64,000 bases of DNA. It comes from Lineus longissimus. Its lineage: Eukaryota > Nemertea > Pilidiophora > Heteronemertea > Lineidae. A program made the position numbers and the translations under genes. The DNA lies in NCBI RefSeq assembly GCF_910592395.1, contig NC_088308.1, positions 9,563,001 to 9,627,000 on the forward strand, given 5' to 3'. Positions 10,947 to 23,600 of this stretch are shown piece after piece (position 1 is the first letter of the stretch; every line of letters begins with the position of its first letter). The notes under the pieces were generated by a model. The model did no database searches. It saw nothing but the letters and a program-made list of their open reading frames with translations, and was not told the origin of the DNA.

Positions 10947-11504
10947 CGGGTGGTCCAGAAAAAACGCAACCGGATACCTCCACTGCCAGGGGGTTTAAAC
11001 CATTGATATCAGTGGATGTGGGAGCTTTCTAGGAGAGGAATGATACCAATATCGCCCGATTAAGTTCAGTAGTTTTTGATTTTGAGCCTATTTTGTGAAG
11101 AACAGACAGGCTTCATTCGCGCATAGGAAAAATCGAACTTTGCCGGTAAATTGAACTTGGTAAGTAGGTGGATTAGATGTTATAATACTGATTGGTGAAA
11201 ATGTCGACAAGGTTCCTAGTGATCATTTGCAACAGAGTAAAGGTCGTGTTAGCCTGGCCGGGCCTCAGCACACCACCGAGATGTCTATAACCTACAACAG
11301 AAGCATTTTGTTTTTCTGCATTGAACCTGGCCAAGGGACTCCAACGTTGCTTCACAATGACGTCTCTACCACATAAACTACTGAAGAGAATCGGTCGATC
11401 TTGGTATCATTCTTCTTCTAGAAGATTACCCATCCACTGGTATCAATGGTTTTTAACCCCCTGGTATATGAAGTATCCGGTTGCGTTTTTTCTGGACCAC
11501 TCTG
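10947..11504. mobile_element. TA-flanked MITE with long inverted arms (Tc1/mariner-like ends)
   Basis: The left arm starts CGGGTGGTCCAGAAAA and the right arm, read in reverse, CAGAGTGGTCCAGAAAA. Arms of about 160 bases pair with moderate divergence over 10947-11110 and 11340-11504. Each end abuts TA (10945-10946 and 11505-11506), as expected for Tc1/mariner-type insertion. There is no transposase between the arms, so it is non-autonomous. Confidence 0.8.
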
Positions 11505-11799
11505 TATAGGTCTTATCACAGAAGAGTTGACCAAATTCCTATCACTACATTATAATTATGATTTGAGAAAAGGTTTTTCCTTTCTCGAAAAATTTCATTA
11601 TTGAGAGAATAATTCAAAAACGTGCAACACATCATTTAAGATTATTACTGACAGGTAGGACTGTGAATAGAACCGAGCGAAAATCTCAAGATATTATGAG
11701 GTTTGGAACGCGTGAATTATATTAAACCCGGTTAATGATACCTACATCATTTTGAGTTGGTAGGAGATGGCAATCTCTGAGCGCACCATCAGTGTGTCC

Positions 11800-12065
11800 C
11801 TCTGGTCTATGAATTAAAAATGGTTTTCGCCCACACTAGTTATTTGTCACCGATGTTCCATCACCCCCAGCGGCCAAAAAATTCAACTAGGCATAATCAA
11901 CTCTCTTTAGAATACTAACGGATATTTCTTTATCGTGCCAAATGTTGTGGATTTACAGTAACAAACTACTAGATAAAATCACAAAGTCTTATGCTGTCCA
12001 GCTCAGTATCCAGAGCATAACACAAAACTTGAGATTTTAGCTCTGGTCGCCTTATCATCCCATTT
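11800..12065 (-). pseudogene. Partial pseudogene copy of the 3' end of the neighbouring PAN-like gene
   Basis: The segment aligns along its length with 12345-12625, the 3' coding end of the gene at 12331-14034. Shared blocks include GGTCTATGAATTA, TGTTCCATCAC and TATCGTGCCAAATGTT. Several small gaps and substitutions destroy the frame. It is a tandem partial duplicate in the same orientation about 0.5 kb away. No upstream exon of the duplicate is visible. Confidence 0.75.
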
Positions 12066-12330
12066 TTCATGCTTGTTGGTTTAACGCTTGAAAAATATAT
12101 CGGTTTAAACATAATTTGATACTGATGAAATATTACAAATATTTGTAATGTATTTTGTATTGATATTCTCATCTTTTTAATAAATGTTTTTCCTCGCAGT
12201 TTCTGCAAATTCTGCTAAACATGCTTAATGGCCATGCCCAATATATTGTGGTTAATACGTGACAAAACGATAAGGCCTAATATGTGTTGGTCTCATAGCA
12301 TTATTGGCAGTGAAATGAAGTAGAACAATT

Positions 12331-14034
12331 TCACCTGAGCCCGCTTGGTCTATGAATTATAAAGGGTTTTCGCCTTCGCAAGTCATATTGTGTCACAAAT
12401 GTTCCATCACGCCCATAGGCAGCCAACTTCAAGCCATATTCAACTTTCTTCAGAACACTAACCGAAATTTCCTCATCGTGCCAAATGTTATGTAATCGTG
12501 GTATTCGAATAGATATAACCGCTGATGTTTTCTTCCTCAGGTGACAAATTGATAAGAGGCTTTTGCCATTCCACTCGGTGTCACAAGCACTACACGAAAC
12601 TGGAGATGTCATCTCTGGTAGCCATAGCTTCCCTCGAACTACCAAACTCTCTTCGTAATTGCTCCTCCTTGTAAACATAAGGATACAAATACAAATCACA
12701 TTCCTAACAATAATATCACCAGTACTGGTAATAACAACAGCAAAATAGTATCTTCTCTGTTTTTTCTGACCAGCATTGAGCACCTTCAACTCTGTTCCGC
12801 TTTTCATCAAATGGTCAAATGCATCTACTCTGTCATGACTGTGTTTTATTAGAACGATGTTGTAACGTCCGAATACCAAAAGCTTCCTCCTATTTCGCCG
12901 TATGTGGTACATCACAAATGCTTCTTTTGCATTGCCCTGTACTGTTATCTCATTTAAAGAGAGCAACTCGTCGTCTGCTTGAGGTAATTCTAAAGTATAT
13001 GAGCCAGCGTCATGCCCACTTTTAGCATTTATGATGCGGCACTTTTTTGCTCCTTGAAACACCGCTAGGTTTCCCTGAATGAATTTAATCCTATCGTTCA
13101 CCTGTATAGATCCTATGGTGAACCGTGACTTCTTCACATAATAATAACGCCATGTGCGGAATATATAGACCACACTTCTGTTATGTCTCATCTCTACAAC
13201 GTAAAAATTTGAAAATTCATCAAAACAGGCCAAGAAGCCGTTGAATGCACCTTTGCCGGGCGACGACATCCAGAAATGCGATGGAAGGGAAAATACTCTG
13301 TATTTGTGATGCCTCTGTCGCTTTCCCTTGAAAAAATTTCCAAGAAGAGATAGTAAATGATCGAGTACATTGAAAACGTCAAACTACGTTTGAAGATGAT
13401 AATGAGGTCAGTGTAGTTTATACGCAAGCAATTTATTCAAACTGGTTTCAACTCATTTTTATTATCAAAATATGGTATAAATCTTTCTAAAGACTTTCCA
13501 TTATAAAATTTAGGTTGGGCTACTAAAACTTCAGTCTGGGGTCTGAAGCTTTGGGGTTCATTTAATATGGACCCGCAAATGAACTTTTAGGCCTTGTCTG
13601 GTTGGACAAACTGGTGCTTGAGGAAAGTGGCGAATGGGGGCAACGCTCTGTCACTCTGTGCTTATGCTGCCTCACATGAAGTATCTAGTTGGCTCTGGCT
13701 TTTCGGGACCTCTCACTGTATTAGCTAAAATATACTTACCTTTTTTCTCATGATTATAGCGATTGACCCATTTGTGAACTCGTACTGACAAGACCGACCC
13801 AGAAAGATGCAAATGTAACTTTTGCCATGTTTCTTAAAACTGAACCCGGCTACTAAATCGTGATGTGAGCATCTTATAGAGCAGTGTAGTCGTGACCTCG
13901 AGTCTAACAAGACACTGTTTTGTTGGTATATAAATCCGATCTCAGCGTCATTTGAAAGTGGCGCAAATATCACAGCGAAGTCCGTACTTCTTATTGAGCT
14001 TATGAGGCACATAGATGCCGTGATGAAAAACTTC
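12331..14034 (-). CDS. Predicted two-exon gene with N-terminal PAN/Apple-like domain; otherwise unknown (5' end uncertain)
   Basis: I join two exons: about 14034-13740 (donor AAG|GTAAGT) and 13383-12331 (acceptor ACGTAG), both phase 0. The first has a hydrophobic start and then a PAN/Apple-like pattern, RLHCSIRC then GFSFKKHGKSYIC, the usual C-x3-C...GFSF...C spacing. The second codes about 350 residues rich in short beta-like strands with a late C-x2-C (CSACDTEW); I do not recognise its fold. The terminal exon has no in-frame stop from 13383 down to 12331, and its open frame reaches upstream of the first ATG at 13269, supporting splicing. A 5' exon may exist upstream in or beyond the foldback element. 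The product may be extracellular, by inference only. The exon join could be wrong. Confidence 0.5.
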
Positions 14035-14054
14035 GCAATACTGGAAATTCAGTT

Positions 14055-15321
14055 GACAATGGGTGAGTTCAAAGTCAATTTTTAGATGAGGTTTTAACAC
14101 CAAATCTGACACTAAAACTACGGATTAGACAAAGATTGAAATCATGCTTGGTGTTAGTTTAATATTTAGTATTAGTTTTAATCCTGTTTTTGAAAGTATG
14201 TTTTAGCATCACACCAGGTTTTACACTTACACTATAAATAGCGCGTTCGATTTCTAGCGCCGCCCTTCGGTATACGCACCGGATCTTGGGCCTTGTAGCG
14301 CATGCCTAGTACGAATCGAGCCCGAACGCTCTGGCGCCAGGCCCGAGTAACTTTAGTGTAAAGTAGCGTAAAAAAGAATGACTAGACACACTATCGGGTG
14401 TGCGTTAACTACAAAAACGACTCACTTACCTTATTGACCAATTTTTTCACATCAAAATATCAAGTTCTTCCAACGACTATTTTATTTTTGCCAAATAAAT
14501 GCAGTCTGATGCATTAAAAACATTTCGTGTATTTCGCAAAGCCGGTATTTACAGGCTCGTTTGCCATCTTTTCTCAAAGGTCACTTGCGGCGGCCATTTT
14601 ATGTCCAAGTAACCCGCTCGCAGGGACGCTCACTTCGGTCAAGCGCGAGATGAGGCGCCAGTACCAAAAAGAACGTACTGGCGCTTACTCGCGCAATTAC
14701 CGGGCTAGTAATCGAACACGCCATAAGAGATGGTTTTGGCGTTCATCAAACATTTAAAATAATACTAAGATAAAACATTGTCTTAACACTAAGAAACATG
14801 TGCTTCTTGGTGTAAAGATTTAGATACGTTTTAAACCCCAAAAATGCAACAAATTAAATTCAACTTAATGTTTTCCATAGTAATCACCACATCTGACCAG
14901 GATACCACTGAAAAAAATATTTGAATTTCCAAAATTAGTCAGCTGATGCAAGTTGATAACCAACACCAACTTTGAAATCTGTTCGTTGTTAATGCCTAAG
15001 GCATTGGTATTATCGGTAATACAAAATGCATTACTTGTGCTGAGAACATTACACCAAGCTTGGATTAAGACCCCAATCCTGGTGTTAGTGTGACACTTAA
15101 ACCCCAGGATAGGACAAAATCTAGGTGTTAAAACTAACACTTTACCTGATTTCAATTCCGGGTTTATCATAAGTTTTCGTTGTAGTGTCAATGTTAGTGT
15201 TAAGAGAAAACAAAGTATTAGTTTAAATCTGATAGCAGGATCAATAGCCACAGAGTAACACTAAGATTAACACTAAATCTCAGTGTTGAAACCAAAACCA
15301 ACTTTAAAATCACCCATTGTG
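14055..15321. mobile_element. Foldback/MITE-like element with imperfect inverted ends
   Basis: The left end GACAATGGGTGA (14055) and the right end TCACCCATTGTG (15310-15321) are inverted copies. Homology continues inward for about 70 bases on each side with many differences. The interior is rich in TTAGTGTTAG-type runs in both orientations and has a hairpin at 14645-14695. No transposase is visible. Confidence 0.6.
14645..14695. repeat. GC-rich hairpin inside the foldback element
   Basis: CGCCAGTA at about 14656 pairs with TACTGGCG at about 14676; outer CGCGAG and CTCGCG extend the stem. The loop is about 12 bases. Confidence 0.6.
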
Positions 15322-15508
15322 AGGTTTCTTACAACCGGGACTAGAAAATATTATTGATCTAAACTTAGTTTGTTTCACCATAGAGAATTAAAGATTGCAT
15401 GCGCAATACCCAGGTCAAAAACTGGCGTTAAGTTGTCAGAAATACGGTTGGCCGACGTTTTAGGTTGTTGTTTGCGCCGCACCCATCTTGATATACCCAA
15501 ATATGGTT

Positions 15509-17005
15509 GTGGAACCTCTCCCATTATGCTTGGTGCCCATGCGGATATTTCGTTCCTTACCATTGTGAAGAACAGTCCTTACAATTAACGTTATCAATAT
15601 CATTCATTTATTTGTTTATATCGTATTCCATTGCTCCTGACATCGCTGAACCACATCACAACATAGCACGAAACAGGTGTAGTTGCAGTATCTCGAGGCA
15701 TATCAGTTGAGTTTCGTTACGAAATTTCAGGCCCTTATCTCTCCCATTCAATCATACGGACAATCATACGTCTCCTCCCAGTGATAGATTGATGAGCACT
15801 AATTTTAACAATTCTTATACATGTACCAACTTTTGCGTCAATGTTGTCGCTGAAAAAATAGAAGAGCTTTTCTGACGATTACATACTTTTATCTGTTTAC
15901 TGAAAGGAGGGAACTTAAAATCGACCCCGTCTACAGTCACCATGACAAAAATGAAATCAAAACACGCGAGGTGGACCAAATGTCGTGACGAAAAGGAAAA
16001 AGCGACTATTTTCTTTGTCAATATGACCCGCCACTGATCGTATGCTGATATAGCTTTAGGGCTCCTTTCCTAGTCCTAAGTTAAGAAATACGTCCACTAA
16101 CTCAAGATACAAAGGTAAGAAATACGTCCGCCAAATCAATATTATTTTAGGAATTCTAAAAAAACATGTATGCATCGCCGTTTATATTGAATCAGAATAG
16201 GAGGTGATAACTTTGATCCTGGTAACGACGAAAAGAATAAAAGAATGATATTGACTTATATTACTTCGTCAATGTGACTCGCCACTGATCTTGATGTTGA
16301 TAGCTATAGGGGTCCCTCCAAAGTTCGCCGTCCACGAACTCAAGATTCTTTTAGGAATTTCCATGCTGTTGTTAGAAATCTTGTATGCATCGCCGTTTAT
16401 CTTGAAGTTAGGATTGGGGGCGATAACTGTTCGATCCTGGTAACGACGATGCATGTTATCTTGATACCTATAGCAGTACCACAATTATATAAATGGGATG
16501 AGGGCTGCATTCGGGTGACATTTTACTCCATTTTCGCCGGGCATCCAACAAATTCCATACGCATATATACCGGCATTGTGGTTCATTTGATTAATCTTGA
16601 CGTCATCATTTTTGCTGTTTTCATTCAACACTCCGAAGACTAACGCAGATCTGTGTTTGTGAAGTTTCGATGAGATCAATTCATCCTCAGGAATTCTGTT
16701 TGTGTTGATCTGACGATCCTGATCCTGACCACCTCGGCGAATCTCGTAACTTCGAATCGCGAAATTGACGCAGGTACCTAAATATTTGTTCTTATTTGAA
16801 TATCAATCGTCATTACACAATGAAATAAAATGGAGTGTCGAATCGTTTTGTTCAGCAGAATACACAAACATCGTAACTTAATGTCATACAGAACGATCTC
16901 TTTGTGACTTCATTGTCGTGACAAGAACAGATTTCATGAAATATATAAAATGGAGGGATTGAAAGTGCATGAGATATTGATTTTCGTACAATCGATCTTG
17001 GAGAA
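15509..17005 (+). repeat. Dispersed repeat copy 2 (uninterrupted)
   Basis: It matches 1567-1890 plus 6978-8160 in the same order and gives the pre-insertion state of the LTR element: the site reads GATTGATGAGCACTAA at about 15786-15801 with no LTR. It carries an extra segment at 16528-16680 absent from copy 1. As in copy 1, two internal subunits repeat the CGCCACTGAT and GATCCTGGTAACG blocks. Right homology ends near CGATCTTGGAGA (about 17003). Confidence 0.87.
16528..16680. other. ~150-base segment present only in repeat copy 2
   Basis: It lies between blocks that are adjacent in copy 1 (GGGTGACAT and TCATCCTCAGGAATTC). This is an insertion in copy 2 or a deletion in copy 1. I see no terminal repeats. 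Confidence 0.6.
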
Positions 17006-17095
17006 CTACATATAAAATATGTATAGTGAACTAAACTGTTGTCCAAGATTGCAAACGATTCATCCAAAACTTTGACCCAGAGCGTATTTTAGTAT

Positions 17096-17604
17096 TGGAT
17101 GAATCGCTTGCAAAGTACTCTCACGTTTTGGTGAGTGAAAGCAATGTACATGACAGAGAATCCATTTCGATCAATACCCATATCTCAAGAAAAATAGGTT
17201 ATCAGTACACTAAGACAAAACACGTTCTCATCATAAATCATTGAATAAAGTGCATACTATACACAGTTATATACCCGAATTCAATTTGTTTCGCCTTGGT
17301 CTATTTCCATACCTGTGGCAGTTGTGGTTTTCCACTGAATAGGTCCCTACCCTAGATGTTCGATGGGGACCAATCACCTTACGGACCAACTATTTACTAT
17401 TTTTGTCTTGGATGAATGGCTTGCAAAGTACTCTCACGTTTTGATGAGTGAAAGTGTGATGAAACGCATGCAATGTGCATGACAAAGAATCCATTTCGAT
17501 CAATACCCATATCTCAAGAAAAAAAGGTTATCAGTACACTAAGACAAAACCCGTTCTCATCATAAATCATTGAAAAAGTGCATACTGTACACAGTTATAT
17601 AATT
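17096..17604 (+). repeat. Direct repeat pair (~180 bp units)
   Basis: Unit 1 (17096-17270) and unit 2 (17408-17604) share TTGCAAAGTACTCTCACGTT, ATCCATTTCGATCAATACCC and a long run to the ATACTGTACACAG-like end. Unit 2 has an extra ~17 bases near 17455. The 137-base spacer is unrelated. Confidence 0.85.
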
Positions 17605-17934
17605 ATCCGAAACAGGAAATAACTGCAGTAAGGGTAGACCCCTCCACCCCTGCTTTCCACGTAGATATAATGGTCCACTGGGGCCGATTAGGCGCCCTGG
17701 AAAGCAGAAGTGAAAAGTCTAAACCTCCAGCTCTTGTTGATGGTTTTTCCCACAGAAACCTGCGTACCCCTTGTCGTGACACAACCACTTATTTGCAGCT
17801 ATGTCACTGTTTATAGTTTTACTTTGAGTGGCGTAGTTGAACACGAGGACAACGAATTACCAAAACGATAGGAAACCGATCTCCCTTTAACAGTGGGATA
17901 CACTGTTTACCATTTTTTATCAACTCTGGGATAA

Positions 17935-18054
17935 TGGGTGATATGAATAAAGACCAGCAAATGCTTTTATCTAAATCTCCATGTACATTTACACTAGGCC
18001 TTCCTGTACAAAACCGGAGTAAAAGCATTTGCTAGTCTTTATTCATATCACCCA
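17935..18054. repeat. Inverted repeat, 35-bp arms, one mismatch
   Basis: Arms 17935-17969 and 18020-18054 are reverse complements with a single difference (34/35). The loop is 50 bases. It could be the ends of a very small MITE or a cruciform site. Between 18055 and 18960 I see nothing else apart from ACATGT-rich microsatellite runs near 18690-18950. Confidence 0.88.
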
Positions 18055-18966
18055 ATATGTATCCGGCCCGGTATACGGTAAGTTAGACGGTTATGACTTT
18101 TAAACACCCACTTGCCCGATGTTCCGGATAGTGGCGTCACTATTGTTTTTTCAGACAGCTGGTGACCTTTGAGAACACCCCTCAAAGTTAGCAATGCAGT
18201 CAGTCAATCAGGGTCTTTATGGCCAATTCAGCTCATACATGAAGGATTGGGGGTCTTTATCAAATGTTATCGAAGAGATTTGAAAAATCTGCAAAAAATG
18301 ATGGTCATAAAAGCGAATGTGAATTTTTGAAAAGGGACATTAAATAAAAAAAGATTTTTGGACCTTTTTTGAAATGTTTGTTACATAATGAAGGGATGGA
18401 AATAGGTGCATCCAAATACAACAGATATATGACCAACTATGCAATACACTGCTGAAAACCGCATTCAAATATCTTATTTCATCTCTGTGATATTTTTTTT
18501 AAATGTTGACCATTTACCTTCTGGTAGGAATGTACATGTGTAACGGACCGATTAACTCAGATGGTTCAGAATGACGTGATACTCACCTTAAAATAAACAT
18601 TTGTGAACCAGAAATAATTACGTCCATTTCAGGGCATTATTTTGACTTTTTCGGCCTACTAGAGTCATTCTGGATCGTTAGGTCTTAATACATGTATATG
18701 TATACATGTACCGTTCATAGAGAATAGTTTCGGGTAGTTTGAAACATTTTTCGTTCATATGTGATAATTAATCTTGTAAGACTAATTTACATGTATATAA
18801 TACTCAGTTGATAATTTTCCATCTCGTTTTTCTCACAACCTGTATTTTGGATGTAATCACCTCTGGCACGGGTGTGCTCCACATCCGTGCTCTACATCCG
18901 TGCCTCTTGTTTTGGCACGTACATGTACATGTACTTGACATGTACTTACTTTACTTATTCATTGCA

Positions 18967-19152
18967 GATAAGCCAGTCGCCCACTGGTTTGGTGAGGGTA
19001 GAAACCATGGACGAGTATATTGATCTGGTGGTCACACCTTTCGTGGAGGACGTACAGCAATACGTCATGATTTGGGATCGGACTGGAACGGGTGCGCTGA
19101 TTGCATTTGTGCCTGCCAAATGCACCCCGCTGGCACAACCTCTTGATCTGAC
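18967..19152 (+). pseudogene. Exon-like remnant of a pogo/Tigger-type DDE transposase
   Basis: One frame reads ETMDEYIDLVVTPFVED and then FVPAKCTPLAQPLDLTV. The second block is the conserved region around the third catalytic Asp of pogo/Tigger/CENP-B-type transposases; compare [15 protein letters not shown] in the copy at 32541-33917. The region around the second catalytic Asp is shortened (MIWDRTGTG), so it cannot be active. It is bounded by a good acceptor (CATTGCAG) and donor (GACG|GTGAGA), so an exonised fragment is possible. No adjoining coding exon was found. Confidence 0.6.
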
Positions 19153-19615
19153 GGTGAGATCGTTACTAAATAAAAGAAAATTAATTAATTTTTTTTGAAA
19201 ATTCTATTCTGACTATTCCTCTTTTTAATCTAGTGTTTTAATCATTTCAGCATTAATTTTTTTACTTACTTCGAAACAGTGTTAAACCCAATGAAGAAGC
19301 TTAAGCAATCAGCAATTGTAGTGATGGTGAGGGTTAATAGGCCTTGGCCACCATAAAATGTCTGCGACACGCGATAAGCTAATGCCTTTATTCATAAGGG
19401 TGTCTGGTTGAAATTGATCGTGTCATTGCAGTTTGAATGGCATGACGACAGAGACCAATTTTGGTACAGACCGCCCTACATTGATTTCAAAAGCATCCCA
19501 CGGAAGTAGCTTACAAACTTCGGCCAATGACTATGACAGGCGGGTGCATACAACATAATGGAGTATAAGTAGCCAATCATAAACGCAAAACATGTGATCC
19601 CCAATGACCGGGGTC

Positions 19616-20065
19616 ATCCCAATGTTCCCCGGCACCTATGTTCCCCGGTACCTATCTTCCCCCAAGATGTACCTATGTTCGCCGATACCTATGTTCCCCC
19701 ATATAGTTTTTATGATACAGTTTATGTACCAATTTAAAGCAAAGGTGCGTGCACCATGGCCTTTAAGTCACGAAACAATGAATCTATACTGAGTAAAAAT
19801 GTCTTTTAATACAAACAAAAAATACTGAAACACTGCTTTTAGGGGGATTTCTGGGAATTGCAATTTCCTGTGAGGTCTTTCCAGGAATTTGTTGAAACAA
19901 ACCGTATCACAAAAAACACACTTTCCTTTGCGGACATAGGTACTGGGAACATAGGTACCTGGGGAACATAGGTACTGGGGAACATAGGTACCTCATCGGG
20001 GAACATAGGTACCACATCGGGGAACAAAGGTACCGGGGAACATCGGGGAACATAGGTATGCTCCC
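19616..20065. repeat. Inverted minisatellite: CCTATGTTCCCC units facing GGGGAACATAGG units
   Basis: About five copies of a 16-20 base unit (ACCTATGTTCCCCGGT) lie at 19616-19690. About seven reverse-complement copies lie at 19930-20060. The central ~240 bases are unrelated, so the whole could fold into a long stem. Confidence 0.85.
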
Positions 20066-20682
20066 AAGTGACCCTTCAAGATGGCACCCGATACCGGTAT
20101 TCACGAGGATATCCTGTAATACTAGTATTTTGCTCTTCGAAGACTTTTCCTGCCCGGGGACATAATATTTCCTCACCTCTCAATCTCTCACTCCGGCGCA
20201 CTAACTCGGCTGTCTCGGCCTGCGTTTACACCCGCATAGGCTTTTATCTCGATTGAACATATGAATATAAAACGAGCCCGCATTGTTAATTTGCTTGTCT
20301 TTTATCGCAGCAGTTGCACATCGTCATTTCCGCTCTACATTGTCTCCCCATCAAGCTTTTGTAATATTCATTTGACATCTGTTGCCAGCTGTGTATATAC
20401 AGCAGGTAGGCCTATCCAGCGATAACCTGATAACAGGTACAAGATATAGCATTCGCTCTGCTAGGCCTTTACCTGAGCCTCTCATATACATAGTGTCGTG
20501 GTGTCTCGTTACATCGTCTTACCAGCAGAATCTTCTTCGAATTACGCGTTCATTACCGTCATTGCTGGTTGCTGCGAAGGTACTAGTATCACATACCAAC
20601 TGGAGTGTGCTAATTATGGAGAATATTTGAGCAAACGGACCAGCATTCACCACAGTCACAGCTATTGAGGACATACAATACA

Positions 20683-23600
20683 ATGATGGAGCCGGACGGA
20701 TATTTTCTGCTGGCCGTTACATTTTTGCTTGGCATAATTTTTGGTAAGTAAACTTTCACTTTTGCGAGCCCATCTGATTATATTCCAGCTGAAGTCGATT
20801 CTGTTTGCAATGCACCAAGTCTCTTTATTAACCCACGCGATGTTGCGTCCGATTCGCGACAACATGAAATTGCCAAAATTATCACTTATTTGGCTTAAAG
20901 GGAGAATATTTGCAATAGATCTTCACATTGCTTTTTTTGTGACAACCGCAGAATCGTGATCTGGGACACTTAGATTTAAAGGCGTATTATAAGGCTGGAG
21001 GGGACCAGGCTCTTCATAAGTAGAGCTTCTGCTCTCTTATCCAGAATTAAAATCATAGCCAAATTGTCTATAGGCCTACAGCCTGGTTTTATGCTTTACA
21101 TGTATATACCTTTAAAAGGAGAGACGCATAGATGTTGCACTCCGAGAAGCGGGCGAAAAGGTGCATGATATAGGCCTTGTCCTCCGGCTATGGTAGGCCG
21201 TAGTGGACATAAATACCGATTTATGACCTAGAACACAATTCCTTTTCAGCGATTGGTTGATTCATGTTCCAGAACAGAATTCCTGTATTGTAATTGGCTG
21301 ATTTATGTTCTAGACCATTATTCTTGGCCAGTGATTGGTCGATTAATGCTCTAGAATATAACTCCTGTACTGTGATGAATGATTAATGGTCTAGACAATA
21401 TTCTTGTTCTCCTATTGGTCAAATTATGTTCGAGAACACAAATAATTATATTCTAGAACATAAATCAGCCAATTACAATACAGGAATTCTGTTCTAGACC
21501 ATTAATCAACCAATCGCTGAACAGGAATTGTGTTCTAGAACATAAATCGGCATTTATGTCCACTACGGCCTACCATATCCGGCGACTAGAATACTAGCAC
21601 ACACATATCCATAAGATTGTTCGTTCAGGGAATTAGGTGCATGGCTATAGAGACCAGTGACCTTCAGTTTAAGGGGGACTGTAGGCAGGACCTAGTTGGT
21701 ACTATTGGTGGCGTACACACTTGAGAAACTGGGTGAAAACTGAGGAAATTTAATCTGGCACACCTGGCTTCTATCTACCTATAGTGTCCCTTTAAGGATC
21801 TTACAATATAGCATATACGCCAGGAAACGTAGAACTCATATAATGTAGCTCTGCGAATAATAAACTGGAAAAATTCATTCTCATGGGGTTCATTGGAAAA
21901 CGCAGCGATTAGAACGGTTAAATATTTAACAGACAGACGTACTGGGACATTACGCTAGTCAAATTAGCCGAACGTTGTCCGTTTTAGAATGACTACAGAA
22001 AGGGAAATCACATAGGCTTTTAATTTAAATTCAGAAAAAGAAAATGAAAACTGCGAACATTTGTTTCTAAATGAAAGTGGAAACATCGTGTACTTGGATC
22101 GAAGAGACAAGTCTAAACGAAACAACCCCCAGCAATAGAAAACCTGAAAAGAGCAACATCAGCCATGATAAGGTCACATTCTACTGAGCAAACCACTAAT
22201 GTTATTGAGTTCAGCATAAAAAAAAATTTTAAAAGTTTGAAATTCCATTTTCGACATTTGAATCATTTTCTTTGAAAGAGCATATCACAAAGGCTGTTTG
22301 AGACGCAGGCTTGAAACTGTGTGTGAAGTTCATGCCTCCACTCGAGATAATATGCACCAAATCTGGAGCTGAAACGTCAGTAATTGTGAAAAATATAAAC
22401 ATGTTTATGGGTTGCATTTTTTTGGGACACCCTGTACTTAATGTTTACCCAAGGCCAGGAACTCAATTGGCCTAGAGATAATACTGGGTACTATTTGGTT
22501 TTGTGGTCAGGGATACATGTCATCTCTGATATCGCCGAAGAAGGCCTCCTCCTTCTGATTAAGCTCATAACAATAGCAGTGCGGTTCATATCCGGACAAT
22601 ATTGAAAGTAAATTAAGATAAGAATAAACACATGTAGGTTTGGAGAGTTGATATTCCAAGTTACTGTATGTCAGACTGTAGAACAGAAAATCTTCGCTGC
22701 ATAAAATTGAGCGATGGAAATATTTGTCTACTATACATTGTACTTTTGCTTCAAGTGAATAGCGAATTGGGCGCTGTATATTGTATAAAAGTAAAGTAAA
22801 GTTTGTTTACTGTAGTGTCACCCCTTATGAAAGGGCCAGCCAGCTTTTGGCCTATGAGACACTTCCAAACTCCTAGATAAAGCTCTCTAATGCCAGACGC
22901 CTGGCGAGGAGGCAGTTTGTACCCTATATATATCTGACTAGCTGGCGGCTAACCAACCGGCCGCAGCGGAAAGAGGTTACCAGCGGACGCCTTAACCACC
23001 GGGCCATCGAGATCGGTAGTCGGTATATGTATTGGTGCAATTATGATAGTTGGACCAGAGTCTTTCAAGGGCCTAGCTAGATGCAATAAACCTCTCTGGA
23101 AACATGGCAACAATGACATTAAATTCTTGCTGAAAAGCAAGAGATTTTCGCGGCCGAATATTTTCACGAGCATTATCTACTCGCGAAATTCACGAAAATA
23201 TCCTACACGGAATTCTTTTTTTCTACAGTAATTTTACTGCACTGATAAAACATTTTGAGGTCAATTAACAATCACTTGTCATTTATGGACATGAAGCATA
23301 ATTTCGTTGTCAATTTGCTCCTGTTCAATATTTGCTGTTGAATTACTGAGATACATGAACGATAATCAGACGAAACTGGTAATTGTATCGGGACTAGGCA
23401 GACTATAGCCCTACATGTATCCATGGTGGGCATAGGCTGATACGCATGGGCGTGGGCAAAGAAAAGGGGTCGGGGTGCGACGAATCTCCCTTTGCGTTGA
23501 GGTTTCCGACAGAGGGTAAAATGGTTGAAATTACGTACCCAAAATAAATCAGTTTGAAAAAATGATTAGTGAATTTATTGTTGAATTTACATGTTACAAG

